Below are positions 37,461-45,810 of a stretch of 64,000 bases of DNA, piece by piece. Both the position numbers and the translations under genes were made by a program. Below the pieces are notes generated by a model. That model was not told where the DNA came from and searched no databases. It saw nothing but the letters and a program-made list of their open reading frames with translations. The stretch comes from an uncultured Roseburia sp. GTDB lineage: Bacteria; Bacillota; Clostridia; Lachnospirales; Lachnospiraceae. Numbering within the stretch: the stretch's first letter is position 1; the number at the start of each line of letters is the position of its first letter. The stretch spans positions 124,001 through 188,000 of the forward strand of contig CANRSX010000001.1 in the NCBI GenBank assembly GCA_947642555.1. Reading direction: 5' to 3'.

Positions 37461-38256
37461 AGGAGGATTTGATCAGATCACGAATCGTCACCGCCCCGCT
37501 TCCCGATGCGTTCGCATTCCGCGTCTCGAGACTGACCAGGTTATCCACTCCTTCGATCTGAAGCTCCGCGGAATCTTCAATTGTAATCACACGTTCATCA
37601 TGCGGGATAAAATTGGATATCGCATTCAGAAAGGTCGTCTTTCCAGATCCGGTCCCGCCGCTGATAAAAATATTGTATTTTGCCTTCACCACGATTTCGA
37701 GAAAATGCGCCACCTCCGGCGTGATCGACTGATACTGCAGCAGCTTTTCCACCGTCATCGGATCCCTGGAAAACTTACGGATCGTCACGATTGGCCCCTT
37801 CAGCGATATCGGCGGCAGCACCACGTTGACACGGGAACCGTCCGGTAGCCTGGTATCCACGATGGGATTCGCCTGATTGACCTCCCGCCCCGCCAGTCCC
37901 ACGATCCGCTGAATCACATCCTCCAGCTTTTTTTCATCCTCAAAGGTCTCTTCCAGCCGGTGGACACGCCCTGCCTGTTCCACAAAGATCTCATCCGGGC
38001 CGTTTACCATGACCTCCGTAATGCTCTCGTCATTCATGATAACGTCCAAAATATCGAATCCCCGGATCGACCCGAACACCTGATCCGCAATATTCAGTCT
38101 TTCATCAATCGAAAGGTATTCCCCCTGTGCCCGGCGTTCCATCAGTCCTTCAATAGCGTCCTGCACCTCTTCATCTGTCATAACGCCCAGGGAATATCCG
38201 TCCATCAGCTGTTGTCTGATCTGAAGCACAAGTGCCTGGCGTTCTTCTTTTCTCAT
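37440..38256 (-). pseudogene. cpaF: cpaF/tadA secretion ATPase, 5' portion cut by phage insertion
   Basis: The N-terminal about 270 residues of the Tad/type II-like secretion ATPase. Recognised by ILDVIMNDESITEVMVNGPDEIFVE, then GSRVNVVLPPISLKGPIVTIRKF, the Walker A FISGGTGSGKTTFLNAI, VITIEDSAELQI and RDLIKSSLRMRPE. The normal continuation (Walker B region with VGEVRG) is missing because the prophage begins here. Start is taken at the ATG at 38256 with GAGGG upstream. It overlaps cpaE by 4 nt. CpaF powers Flp pilus assembly, so this lysogen would lack it unless the phage excises. Confidence 0.9.
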
Positions 38257-39332
38257 CTGTTTTCCCTCTGGCATAAACCGGAGAATACCTCTTTCTCCGC
38301 CATCTGCTCTATGATTGTCCGCTCCGTCATATTCTCATAGCGCGGAAAACCTCCCAGCGTCTCCGGCTGATCCTGATCCAGCCTGCATCCGGTCCGGCTC
38401 CCAAACCTGTTATATAACAGTTTTACCTTTGGCATCAGCACAATGTCCTCGTTTTTCTCATAAAGATACAATGCCTCGCAGAGCTTTTGTATCTTGCCGT
38501 TCGCCGTCTGAGTACCATCCGAAATCAATATCACAGAATCGGCGCAGTTTCGCAGCACATAATCCGTATCTGCAACTCCGCTGTTCCTGTCCATAATGAC
38601 AGAATCATACATGCCGCTTTCCGCCACTGCGCGCACCAGAACCTCCATATCCTTTGCGCTGATACTTTCGGTATCCGCTGCATGCCTGCACGGTTCCACA
38701 TAAGAAATACCCGAGATGTCCTGCCGGACCACACTCTCCAGCTTGATGGCAAAATTTCCCCGCTTTGCCTTTAGTGCATACAGCAGATCTCCAAGATCTG
38801 CTTTCCCATCTCCCCCAAGAAATGACTCTGTGGCTCCAAACCGTTCCAGATTCAGATACAGGACCTTCTGCCCCTGATGCTGCAGATAATATGCGCATGC
38901 GCATGCAAGCGTTGTTGTCCCGACACCCCCGGCCGGCGATTCAAATAATAAGACACTCCCCCGGCCTTCCGTCCGACTGCCTGTATGCAGCTGCGAGATC
39001 TGCTCCGAACAAAGCGACATCATTTCTTTGATCAGTGCGTCTGCATGCTGATATTTCATCAGGACCGGGAGCTTCTGATCCTCCCCCGCCCCCATTCCAT
39101 CCGAAAGACATGCAAACACGGTATTACCTGACAGCGCCTCCTGAACGGAGAGAAAATCTGCTTCCACAAAAACCCCGTTCACCCTGTTCTTCTCCAGAAA
39201 GTCCGCGAGCAGATCCGTCCTTCCGAAAAAATACAGTTCAATCCGGTCGCCATAATGCAGGCTGATATAATCTGCAAGCCGGTTCGCGTACTTCTCATCC
39301 GTACTTCCAAGTGCAATCTTAAGTTTTATCAT
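38253..39332 (-). CDS. cpaE: CpaE/TadZ-like MinD-family ATPase
   Basis: About 359 residues from the ATG at 39332 with AGGAG seven bases upstream. Residues 1-120 form a receiver-like N-terminal domain (no clear phosphorylation set). Residues about 125-330 are a ParA/MinD domain with a deviant Walker A, SPAGGVGTTTLA, which lacks the usual lysine. GISYVEPCRHAADTE and YDSVIMDRNSG follow. CpaE/TadZ proteins place the Tad pilus apparatus at the cell pole. It is the first gene of the leftward Tad operon, transcribed from a consensus promoter. Confidence 0.85.
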   Translation of the reverse strand: MIKLKIALGSTDEKYANRLADYISLHYGDRIELYFFGRTDLLADFLEKNRVNGVFVEADFLSVQEALSGNTVFACLSDGMGAGEDQKLPVLMKYQHADALIKEMMSLCSEQISQLHTGSRTEGRGSVLLFESPAGGVGTTTLACACAYYLQHQGQKVLYLNLERFGATESFLGGDGKADLGDLLYALKAKRGNFAIKLESVVRQDISGISYVEPCRHAADTESISAKDMEVLVRAVAESGMYDSVIMDRNSGVADTDYVLRNCADSVILISDGTQTANGKIQKLCEALYLYEKNEDIVLMPKVKLLYNRFGSRTGCRLDQDQPETLGGFPRYENMTERTIIEQMAEKEVFSGLCQRENR

Positions 39333-39362
39333 GGCAGAACTCCTTCTCATATTTTCATAAAT

Positions 39363-39430
39363 AGAATATACCCATCTCCCTCATTTGTCAACTCTATAGA
39401 GTATATTTACTTACTCTATAGAATATAATT
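39363..39430 (-). promoter_or_regulatory. cpaE promoter with repeated operator-like boxes
   Basis: Leftward TTGACA (39391-39386), 17 nt, TATTCT (39368-39363). The palindrome ACTCTATAGAGT abuts the -35, followed by ACTCTATAGAATATA. A third AATAGAATATA covers the -10. The word (C)TATAGARTATA occurs three times. The divergent XRE gene probably binds here to control the Tad operon. Confidence 0.65.
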
Positions 39431-39504
39431 TCTACAAATGGTCTTTGCTACACTAATGTAAAACAACGAAGCAGAAACAATCCCACAAAACCGCACATAA
39501 AGGA

Positions 39505-39867
39505 ATGGTGAATAATTTGGAACCTGATAAGGATTTTAATCTGACCGTCGGCTTACGGATCCGCGAAGTGCGGGAAGCGCTTCAGATGACACGCGCAGAA
39601 TTCAGCGAGAAATGCGACTTATCCGAGAGCTTTCTTGCCGCCGTCGAGAGCGGCAAAAAGAGCGTTACCTCAAAAACCTTATATAAAATCTGTACCTCCA
39701 TGAATATCTCCGCAGACTATTTCATACGCGGAAAAGGAAACGGGTTTGAGACGGATACCGTGTTAGAGCTGATCAGCTCGATGGATAAGCTGCCGCGGGA
39801 GTCCGCGCTGCGCATCCTGCGCGAATACGCAAATGTGGTGAATGCTCTTGAGATGAAAAAGAAATGA
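39505..39867 (+). CDS. XRE-family transcription regulator divergent to the Tad operon
   Basis: 120 residues with an HTH_3 domain: GLRIREVREALQMTRAEFSEKCDLSESFLAAVESGKKSVTSKTLYKICTSMNI (residues 16-68), then a short C-terminal helix region (LPRESALRILREYANVVNALEM). It is divergent from cpaE, with three operator-like boxes between them, so it most likely controls both. ATG at 39505 in a weak ribosome site context. Orientation and repeats are direct observations; the regulation is inference. Confidence 0.85.
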   Translation: MVNNLEPDKDFNLTVGLRIREVREALQMTRAEFSEKCDLSESFLAAVESGKKSVTSKTLYKICTSMNISADYFIRGKGNGFETDTVLELISSMDKLPRESALRILREYANVVNALEMKKK

Positions 39868-39918
39868 CAGAACAGACATTTTTTCCGTAAAAATGGAGCC
39901 GCTGCTCCGACAGATTAT

Positions 39919-40275
39919 TTATCTGTTTTTGCAGTGGCTCCTTTTATCTATGATTATCTTCCCTGGCAACACTAATCCGATACATTGCCAATTCCCTGGC
40001 CATCTGTTAAAATGGTCAATATTTTTCACAATCGGCATAATCTGCAGATCATCGTCAAAATTATATTCAAAGGTCTCATCCGAAAGTACCCGTCCTTTCT
40101 TCTGAATCTCCTGATCCGGCAGATCTACAAGAATCATAATATCGATATCCGAATCCGGTCCGAAATCCCCGCGCGCATAGGAGCCATACAAAATCACTGT
40201 CTTTAAACCGCTTCCATACAACTGATGTATGTCATTTACATATTTTTTCAATATCGCTTTTAACTGATCCGGCAT
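39919..40275 (-). CDS. Minimal nucleotidyltransferase (MNT-type)
   Basis: A 118-residue protein with the pol-beta nucleotidyltransferase motif KTVILYGSYARGDFGPDSDIDIMILVD (residues 25-52): GS, then D-x-D. The C-terminus has FEYNFDDDLQIMPIV, which could supply the third acidic residue. Such small proteins usually act with a HEPN partner as an antitoxin that AMPylates the toxin. No HEPN gene is adjacent here, so it is either solitary or its partner has been lost. Between the XRE gene and the oadA-like gene. Confidence 0.85.
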   Translation of the reverse strand: MPDQLKAILKKYVNDIHQLYGSGLKTVILYGSYARGDFGPDSDIDIMILVDLPDQEIQKKGRVLSDETFEYNFDDDLQIMPIVKNIDHFNRWPGNWQCIGLVLPGKIIIDKRSHCKNR

Positions 40276-40316
40276 TCATTCATCCCCCTCCCAGGCTGCC
40301 TTTTTGTCCTTATGCA

Positions 40317-40346
40317 AAGACCTCCCCGGGGGACCGGGGAGGTCTT
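40317..40346 (-). terminator. Terminator of the decarboxylase cluster
   Basis: AAGACCTCCCCG (40317-40328) pairs perfectly with CGGGGAGGTCTT (40335-40346): a 12-bp stem with a 6-nt loop, followed leftward by TTTGCAT. It lies 50 bp beyond the stop of the last decarboxylase gene and ends the operon. The tail is short. Confidence 0.8.
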
Positions 40347-40398
40347 ACTCTCATTACAACAAGCTGACCCTCGAAACATGGCAGCATTTGTTTCATTC

Positions 40399-41817
40399 TT
40401 ACACCGGATACGCCCCATTCTTCGTATCCGCGATCGAAGCGTCCACCTTCTTCTGCTGCGCCTCGCGGTACTTGAAGAACTCGGTGGCCACCTGCGGGAA
40501 GAGCGCGTAGGAAAGCACGTCCTCGTCCTGCTGCTTCCACTGCTTCATCTCAGCCTCGATCTTGTCGAGCTCCGGCTCAAGCAGGTCGGCATATCTGCAG
40601 GTGATCGCGTTCTTCTTCTCCTCGCCGAGCACCTTGTCGACCACTTCCGGGTTAAACGGCTTTACGGTCTGGCCGTACTTGCCGAGCAGGACGTCCTTCG
40701 TCTCCTTGGTCGCCACCTTGTAGCGCTCGCCCATTAAGACGTTAAAGACTGCCTGCGTACCCACGATCTGGGAGGACGGCGTCACGAGAGGCGGCTCGCC
40801 GAGATCCTTGCGCACGCGCGGGATCTCCTGAAGCACTTCCTCATACTTATCCTCCGCATGCTGCTCCTTCAACTGGGAAACCATGTTGGAGAGCATACCG
40901 CCCGGTACCTGGTAGAGCAGGGTCTTGATATCCACGCCGAGCACCTTCGGATTTAAAAGGCCGCTTGCAAGCGCCTCCTCGCGGAGCGGACGGAAATACT
41001 CTGCGATCTCGGCCAGCTTGTTCTGATCCAGTCCGGTATCATACTCGCTGCCCTTAAACGCCTCCACCATAACCTCGGTAGCCGGCTGGGATGTTCCGAG
41101 CGCAAACGGCGACATCGCGGTATCGATGATATCGCAGCCCGCCTCCACGGCCTTCATACAGGTCATGGAAGCCACGCCGGACGTATAGTGGGTGTGAAGC
41201 TCAATCGGAAGGTGTGTCGCGGACTTTAACGCGGACACGAGCTCCTTTGCCTGCTGCGGCACCAGAAGACCGGCCATATCCTTGATACAGATGGAATCCG
41301 CACCCATCTCCTCGATGTTCTTCGCCACGCCGGTCCAGTACTCCAGCGTATAAGCGTCGCCGAGCGTGTAGGACAGCGCAACCTGTGCATGTCCCTTCTC
41401 CTTATTACATGCGGTCACTGCGGTCTGCAGGTTGCGCATATCGTTTAAGCAGTCAAAAATACGGATGATATCGATCCCGTTTGCGATCGATTTCTGTACA
41501 AAATACTCCACCACATCATCCGCGTACGGACGGTAGCCCAGGATGTTCTGCCCGCGGAAAAGCATCTGCAGCTTCGTCTTCTTAAATCCGGCCTTTAATT
41601 TGCGCAGACGATCCCACGGATCCTCCTTTAAGAAACGCAGGGACGCGTCAAAGGTAGCTCCTCCCCAGCACTCGACTGCATGATAGCCGATCTGATCCAT
41701 CTTGTCGATGATCGGCAGCATCTGCTCTGTCGTCATTCTGGTCGCGATCAGGGACTGATGCGCGTCACGCAGAATCGTCTCTGTTATTTTTAATGGTCTT
41801 TTCACCACTTCTGACAT
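40399..41817 (-). CDS. OadA/PycB-type carboxyltransferase subunit (no biotin domain)
   Basis: A 472-residue carboxyltransferase of the HMGL-like/PYC-OADA family: ITETILRDAHQSLIATRM (metal site start), VECWGGATFDASLRFLKEDPWDRLR, QMLFRGQNILGYRPYADDV, CIKDMAGLL, and ELHTHYTSGVASMTCMKA, where HTHYT supplies the metal ligands. The C-terminal PYC_OADA domain is present but the biotinyl domain is missing; the small carrier two genes upstream can supply it. It may use oxaloacetate, pyruvate or an analogue. Last gene of a five-gene cluster. Confidence 0.88.
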   Translation of the reverse strand: MSEVVKRPLKITETILRDAHQSLIATRMTTEQMLPIIDKMDQIGYHAVECWGGATFDASLRFLKEDPWDRLRKLKAGFKKTKLQMLFRGQNILGYRPYADDVVEYFVQKSIANGIDIIRIFDCLNDMRNLQTAVTACNKEKGHAQVALSYTLGDAYTLEYWTGVAKNIEEMGADSICIKDMAGLLVPQQAKELVSALKSATHLPIELHTHYTSGVASMTCMKAVEAGCDIIDTAMSPFALGTSQPATEVMVEAFKGSEYDTGLDQNKLAEIAEYFRPLREEALASGLLNPKVLGVDIKTLLYQVPGGMLSNMVSQLKEQHAEDKYEEVLQEIPRVRKDLGEPPLVTPSSQIVGTQAVFNVLMGERYKVATKETKDVLLGKYGQTVKPFNPEVVDKVLGEEKKNAITCRYADLLEPELDKIEAEMKQWKQQDEDVLSYALFPQVATEFFKYREAQQKKVDASIADTKNGAYPV

Positions 41818-41835
41818 GAAATAATCCTCCTCCTA

Positions 41836-42984
41836 TTAAATTCCGAATATCGCCATGAACACACCGGCCGCTACCGCGGTACCGATCACACCGGCAACGT
41901 TCGGTCCCATTGCATGCATTAGTAAGAAGTTCGTCGGATCCTCCTCCGCGCCGACCTTCTGCGACACACGTGCCGCCATCGGAACGGCGGACACGCCCGC
42001 GGAGCCGATCAACGGGTTGATCTTACCCTTTGTGATAAAGCAGAGCAGCTTGCCGAAGAGAACGCCCGCTAACGTACCGAACATAAATGCAACCAGTCCT
42101 AAGATCACGATCTTGATCGTCGTCCAGTTTAAGAATGCCTCCGCGCTCGTGGATGCGCCCACGGAAGTACCCAGCAGGATAACCACGATATACATCAGCG
42201 CGTTTGAAGCCGTATCCGTCAGCTGGCGCACCACGCCGCTCTCGCGGAACAGGTTGCCGAGCATCAGCATACCGACTAACGGCGCCGTCGTCGGAAGGAT
42301 CGTACATACGACAATTGTCACGACAATCGGGAAGAGGATGCGCTCCAGCTTGGATACCGGACGCAGGTTCTGCATCTTGATCGCGCGCTCCTTCTTCGTC
42401 GTAAACAGCTTCATGATCGGCGGCTGGATAATCGGCACCAGCGCCATGTACGAATATGCCGCCACGGCGATGGGCCCCATCAGGCCGGACTGGCCGAGCT
42501 TTCCGGCGAGGAAAATCGAGGTCGGGCCGTCCGCTCCTCCGATGATGGACACGGCTGCCGCAGCCTTGTCGTTAAAGCCCATCAGGATCGCAAGGAAATA
42601 CGCGCCGAAGATACCGAACTGAGCGGCTGCTCCGAGCAGGAAGCTGACCGGGTTCGCGATCAGCGGCCCGAAATCCGTCATCGCGCCGACGCCCAGGAAA
42701 ATCAGCGACGGCAGGATGGACCATTCGTCTAAGATATAAAAATAGTGGAACAAACCTCCCACCCCGTTGCTCATCTGCTCCGGGGTCGCAAAAATATCGG
42801 GATAAATATTTACAAGCAGCATACCAAACGCAATCGGAACCAGCAGCAGCGGCTCAAAGCCCCAGCGGATCGCCAGATAAAGGAAGAAACAGGCGACGGC
42901 AATCATGGCCACATTTCCGATTGTCAGGTTGAAGAAGGCAGTCTGATGCAGGAGGTTTCCCATTGTCTCCGTAAAATAGCTCAT
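41836..42984 (-). CDS. oadB: Sodium-translocating decarboxylase, beta subunit
   Basis: 382 residues, eleven or so membrane helices. Standard beta-subunit elements: [36 protein letters not shown] (the [13 protein letters not shown] signature with the key Asp), [10 protein letters not shown] (a second signature), and the C-terminal [15 protein letters not shown]. This membrane subunit takes the carboxyl group from biotin, releases CO2 and pumps Na+ outward. ATG at 42984. It lies 19 nt before the oadA-like gene, 15 nt after the biotin carrier. Confidence 0.95.
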   Translation of the reverse strand: MSYFTETMGNLLHQTAFFNLTIGNVAMIAVACFFLYLAIRWGFEPLLLVPIAFGMLLVNIYPDIFATPEQMSNGVGGLFHYFYILDEWSILPSLIFLGVGAMTDFGPLIANPVSFLLGAAAQFGIFGAYFLAILMGFNDKAAAAVSIIGGADGPTSIFLAGKLGQSGLMGPIAVAAYSYMALVPIIQPPIMKLFTTKKERAIKMQNLRPVSKLERILFPIVVTIVVCTILPTTAPLVGMLMLGNLFRESGVVRQLTDTASNALMYIVVILLGTSVGASTSAEAFLNWTTIKIVILGLVAFMFGTLAGVLFGKLLCFITKGKINPLIGSAGVSAVPMAARVSQKVGAEEDPTNFLLMHAMGPNVAGVIGTAVAAGVFMAIFGI

Positions 42985-42999
42985 TGTCTTCCTCCTACA

Positions 43000-43374
43000 T
43001 TAGTTTAAAGTTGCAAGTAACGCACCCGCTTCTACCATATCTCCAACGCTCACGTTGATGCTTGCCACGGTACCGTCCTCGGTCGCGACAACCGGCGTCT
43101 CCATCTTCATGATCTCTAAGATTAAGATCGGATCGCCCTTCTTCACGGAAGCGCCCACGGAAGACTCGATCTTAAACACCTTTCCGGCTGCTCCTGCCTC
43201 GATCTTCACGCTCCCGGCTCCTCCGGCCGCCGGCTTTGCTGCCGGTGCAGGCGCTGCCGCCGGTGCGGGCGCTGCCGCACGTCTCGGCGCTGCCGCCGGT
43301 GCGCTGACCGTTCCGTTCTCCTCCACCGTCACGTCATAAGCGGTTCCGTTTACCGTAATCGTATAGCTTTTCAT
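43000..43374 (-). CDS. Biotin carboxyl carrier protein of the decarboxylase
   Basis: 124 residues. An N-terminal strand domain (1-27), a flexible A/P-rich linker (30-60), then a lipoyl/biotinyl domain with EIMKMETPV at 90-98, the biotin Lys in the MKM motif. It carries carboxyl groups between the carboxyltransferases and the membrane beta subunit, as the gamma or C subunit of methylmalonyl-CoA decarboxylase does. ATG at 43374. A gap of about 75 nt separates it from the OadG-like gene. Confidence 0.93.
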   Translation of the reverse strand: MKSYTITVNGTAYDVTVEENGTVSAPAAAPRRAAAPAPAAAPAPAAKPAAGGAGSVKIEAGAAGKVFKIESSVGASVKKGDPILILEIMKMETPVVATEDGTVASINVSVGDMVEAGALLATLN

Positions 43375-43448
43375 TCTGATTTCCTCCTGTTTTTACTATT
43401 GAATTCCTGACGGAAGAACGCGAATCCGCATTCCTCCCCGTGATATTA

Positions 43449-44177
43449 TTATCTTCTGCGGATCGAACGCACGACAAACGAATCCGCAGGAACTCCCGCA
43501 TCCGCGGCAACCGCCGCCGCAATCACCGCAACCAGCTCCAGGTCATCCGCAAGCTGCTGCTGTTCCTCTCTCTGCTCTATCTGTGTGACGACAGGCGCTT
43601 CCTTCTTCTCCTCCGTCTTCTTTTTGGAGGATTTTCCCTGAACAACTGAAATAAACCGGAAGCAGTAAATGATCAGGCTGATTAAGATCAGCACGGCGAA
43701 CACGGTTCCCATGCCCATCAGGGTATTTAACGCCGCCTTCGTCATCTTCTCGCCCATTGTATAGTTGAGATCCGCCGACGCGTCGATCAGCTCTAACTGC
43801 TCCGCCTCATAGCTGTACTCATAGACAAACGAGACAATCACTTCCCTGCCCGAAAACTCAGCCTTCTGCTCTACCGTCACCGTGGTCTGCGCCATTGTGA
43901 TCGTGCACTCTCCGGTGTTCTGGAATTCGCCCAGATCCGCGGTCACCTCGTCCCAGGAATCGATCAGCTTCACCAGCGCTTCTGACTGGTAGCTCTTCTG
44001 CTGCTCCTTCTGCTCCGGCGTCATCACCGCGAGCGCGTTCACATTCTGGTCCGCCAGCGTCTGAAGCTCATCATAGGTCATCCCGAAGTAATCCACGGTC
44101 CGCGGGTCCTCCCCGCACGCAGCGAACGCCAGAACCATAAAGCAAAGACAAAGTATAAGAGATAATTTTTTCTTCAT
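43449..44177 (-). CDS. OadG-like decarboxylase delta/gamma subunit, lipoprotein
   Basis: About 242 residues from the ATG at 44177 (AAAGGTG upstream). A lipoprotein signal peptide ends in VLAFAACGED, with Cys at about residue 22. A long extracytoplasmic region (25-150) follows, then one membrane helix (GMGTVFAVLILISLIIYCFRFI, typical of OadG). The C-terminal tail with VVTQIEQREEQQ ends LVAVIAAAVAADAGV.. and RSIRRR, as in OadG/MmdD tails that clamp the complex. The large extracellular lipoprotein part is an extension common in Lachnospiraceae. Confidence 0.82.
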   Translation of the reverse strand: MKKKLSLILCLCFMVLAFAACGEDPRTVDYFGMTYDELQTLADQNVNALAVMTPEQKEQQKSYQSEALVKLIDSWDEVTADLGEFQNTGECTITMAQTTVTVEQKAEFSGREVIVSFVYEYSYEAEQLELIDASADLNYTMGEKMTKAALNTLMGMGTVFAVLILISLIIYCFRFISVVQGKSSKKKTEEKKEAPVVTQIEQREEQQQLADDLELVAVIAAAVAADAGVPADSFVVRSIRRR

Positions 44178-44190
44178 AGACTTCACCTTT

Positions 44191-45627
44191 CTATTTTGTT
44201 CCATGTTTCTTGTCCGGCACGCCCGCGCACTTCGTATATAACAGCTCAAACGCATTGATCAGGTACTTTCTCGTATCCGCCGGATCGATGATCAGATCCA
44301 CATATCCTCTGCGGGCCGCCGTCTCGGCGCTGCCCTGCAGCTTATCGTACTCTTTTGCCTTCTCGGCGATCTCGTCCGCGGAAGCGTCCGCATACATGAT
44401 CTTCGCGGCGAGCTCTGCCTCCATCATACCGATCTTCGCATCCGTCCACGCGTAGACAAAATCAGCGCCGATGGACTTCGCGTTCATCGCCACATACGCG
44501 CTGCCGAAGGCCTCGCCCGTGATCAGGTTCACCTTCGGGCAGTCCGCTCCGGCAAAGGCGCTCGTCATGCGTGCCAGCGCGCGCGCAAGGTTCTTCTCGG
44601 AGCACATGCATGCCTTAAATCCTCTTACGTTCGTCAGAGTAAGAACCGGAATCTCGAATGCATCGCAGAACTGTACGAAATCCGCCGCCTTATTGCATCC
44701 TCTCGCGGAGAGCACCGGCGCGAATTCCTCCGCCTTCTTCCCCTCTGCGTCATAGACCTCGGAGCAGTTCGCCACCGCGCCGATCGTCATGCCGTTTAAG
44801 CGGATAAAGCCGGTCACCATATCCTTTGCATAATCCCTCTTCGTCTCAAAGAAGGCATGTCCGTCCGCCATCTCAGCCAGCAGATATCTCGGATCCCCCT
44901 TCATCACGTCCATGCTCCCGCAGGCACGGTTTAAGTCGTCCTCACAGTCCCCGGTGTACACGTCGCCCTCGTTATTTAAAGGAAGAAGCCCGACCAGCTC
45001 GCGGATCGCGGAGAGGATCTCATCCTCCGAACCCACCATATCGATGCAGCCGTTCTCCTCACTCTGGAACTTCGCCGCCGAGGTATCACACTTGTCGATG
45101 CGGTTGCCGTCGATCGCGTTGGGAGAATTTACAAACATTTTTCCTTTGCTCTCCTCGATAAACGCGAAATCGCAGAGCGCCGGAACCACGGAAAGACCGC
45201 CGCCGCAGCTGCCGAATACCGCCGCGATCTGCGGGATCACGCCGGACGCCGCGACCTCCTTCGCGTAAATCTGGCCGAATCCGTCGAGCGCATCCACAGA
45301 CTCCTGAAGACGCATCCCGGCGCAGTCGATAAATCCGATCACCGGAGCCCCCATCTTCATCGCCATGTCATAGACCGACGCGATCTTCTTCGCGTGCATC
45401 TCACCGATCGTCCCGTTTAACACGGAGGCGTCCTGGCTGTAAACAAATACCAGGTTTCCGTCAATCAGGCCGTGACCCGTGATCACGCCGTCGGAAGGTG
45501 TGCCGGCGGCTGCAAGATTAAAGTCCGTGCTTCTTGCTGTTACGAGAGAACCAAGCTCAATGAAGCTGTTCTCATCGACTAATCTGGTGATGCGCTGCAA
45601 AGCCAGATTATCACTACTACTACTCAT
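44191..45627 (-). CDS. Acyl-CoA carboxyltransferase subunit (MmdA-like)
   Basis: 478 residues from the ATG at 45627, with GGAGGG seven bases upstream. Crotonase-fold carboxyltransferase in two halves: N-half with LVTARSTDFN, GHGLIDGNLVFVYSQDASVLNGTIGEMHAKKI and GFIDCAGMRLQESV; C-half with ETKRDYAKDMVTGFIRLNG, TNVRGFKACMCSE, and KVNLITGEAFGSAYVAMNAKSIGADFVYAWTDAKIGMM. It transfers carboxyl from an acyl-CoA (perhaps methylmalonyl-CoA or malonyl-CoA) to carrier biotin. First gene of the cluster, 70 nt after a consensus promoter. Confidence 0.9.
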   Translation of the reverse strand: MSSSSDNLALQRITRLVDENSFIELGSLVTARSTDFNLAAAGTPSDGVITGHGLIDGNLVFVYSQDASVLNGTIGEMHAKKIASVYDMAMKMGAPVIGFIDCAGMRLQESVDALDGFGQIYAKEVAASGVIPQIAAVFGSCGGGLSVVPALCDFAFIEESKGKMFVNSPNAIDGNRIDKCDTSAAKFQSEENGCIDMVGSEDEILSAIRELVGLLPLNNEGDVYTGDCEDDLNRACGSMDVMKGDPRYLLAEMADGHAFFETKRDYAKDMVTGFIRLNGMTIGAVANCSEVYDAEGKKAEEFAPVLSARGCNKAADFVQFCDAFEIPVLTLTNVRGFKACMCSEKNLARALARMTSAFAGADCPKVNLITGEAFGSAYVAMNAKSIGADFVYAWTDAKIGMMEAELAAKIMYADASADEIAEKAKEYDKLQGSAETAARRGYVDLIIDPADTRKYLINAFELLYTKCAGVPDKKHGTK

Positions 45628-45692
45628 TCGTTTGCCCTCCATCTATAAGATATTTGTGAATTTTGAAAAATCAACAAATTCCGCTAGGATAA

Positions 45693-45721
45693 ATTATAGT
45701 TGTTTTCCCGCCACATTTCAA
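45693..45721 (-). promoter_or_regulatory. Promoter of the decarboxylase operon
   Basis: Leftward TTGAAA (45721-45716), 17 nt, TATAAT (45698-45693). A 66-bp leader separates it from the MmdA-like start. No clear operator is seen. About 90 bp upstream toward the carboxypeptidase gene holds nothing else that I can identify. Confidence 0.75.
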
Positions 45722-45810
45722 GTAAAAATCCGGTAAATTGTTAAATTTCTGACGATTTCCAAACCCCTGCGGTTCCCGCGTCCATCCGGCAGGCACTGCG
45801 CCGCTTTGGC

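Noticed and set aside
44191-44255. Start of the OadG-like lipoprotein at 44255
   Set aside because: This start would overlap the carboxyltransferase gene and add a non-signal stretch; the ATG at 44177 begins a clean lipoprotein signal with a ribosome site.
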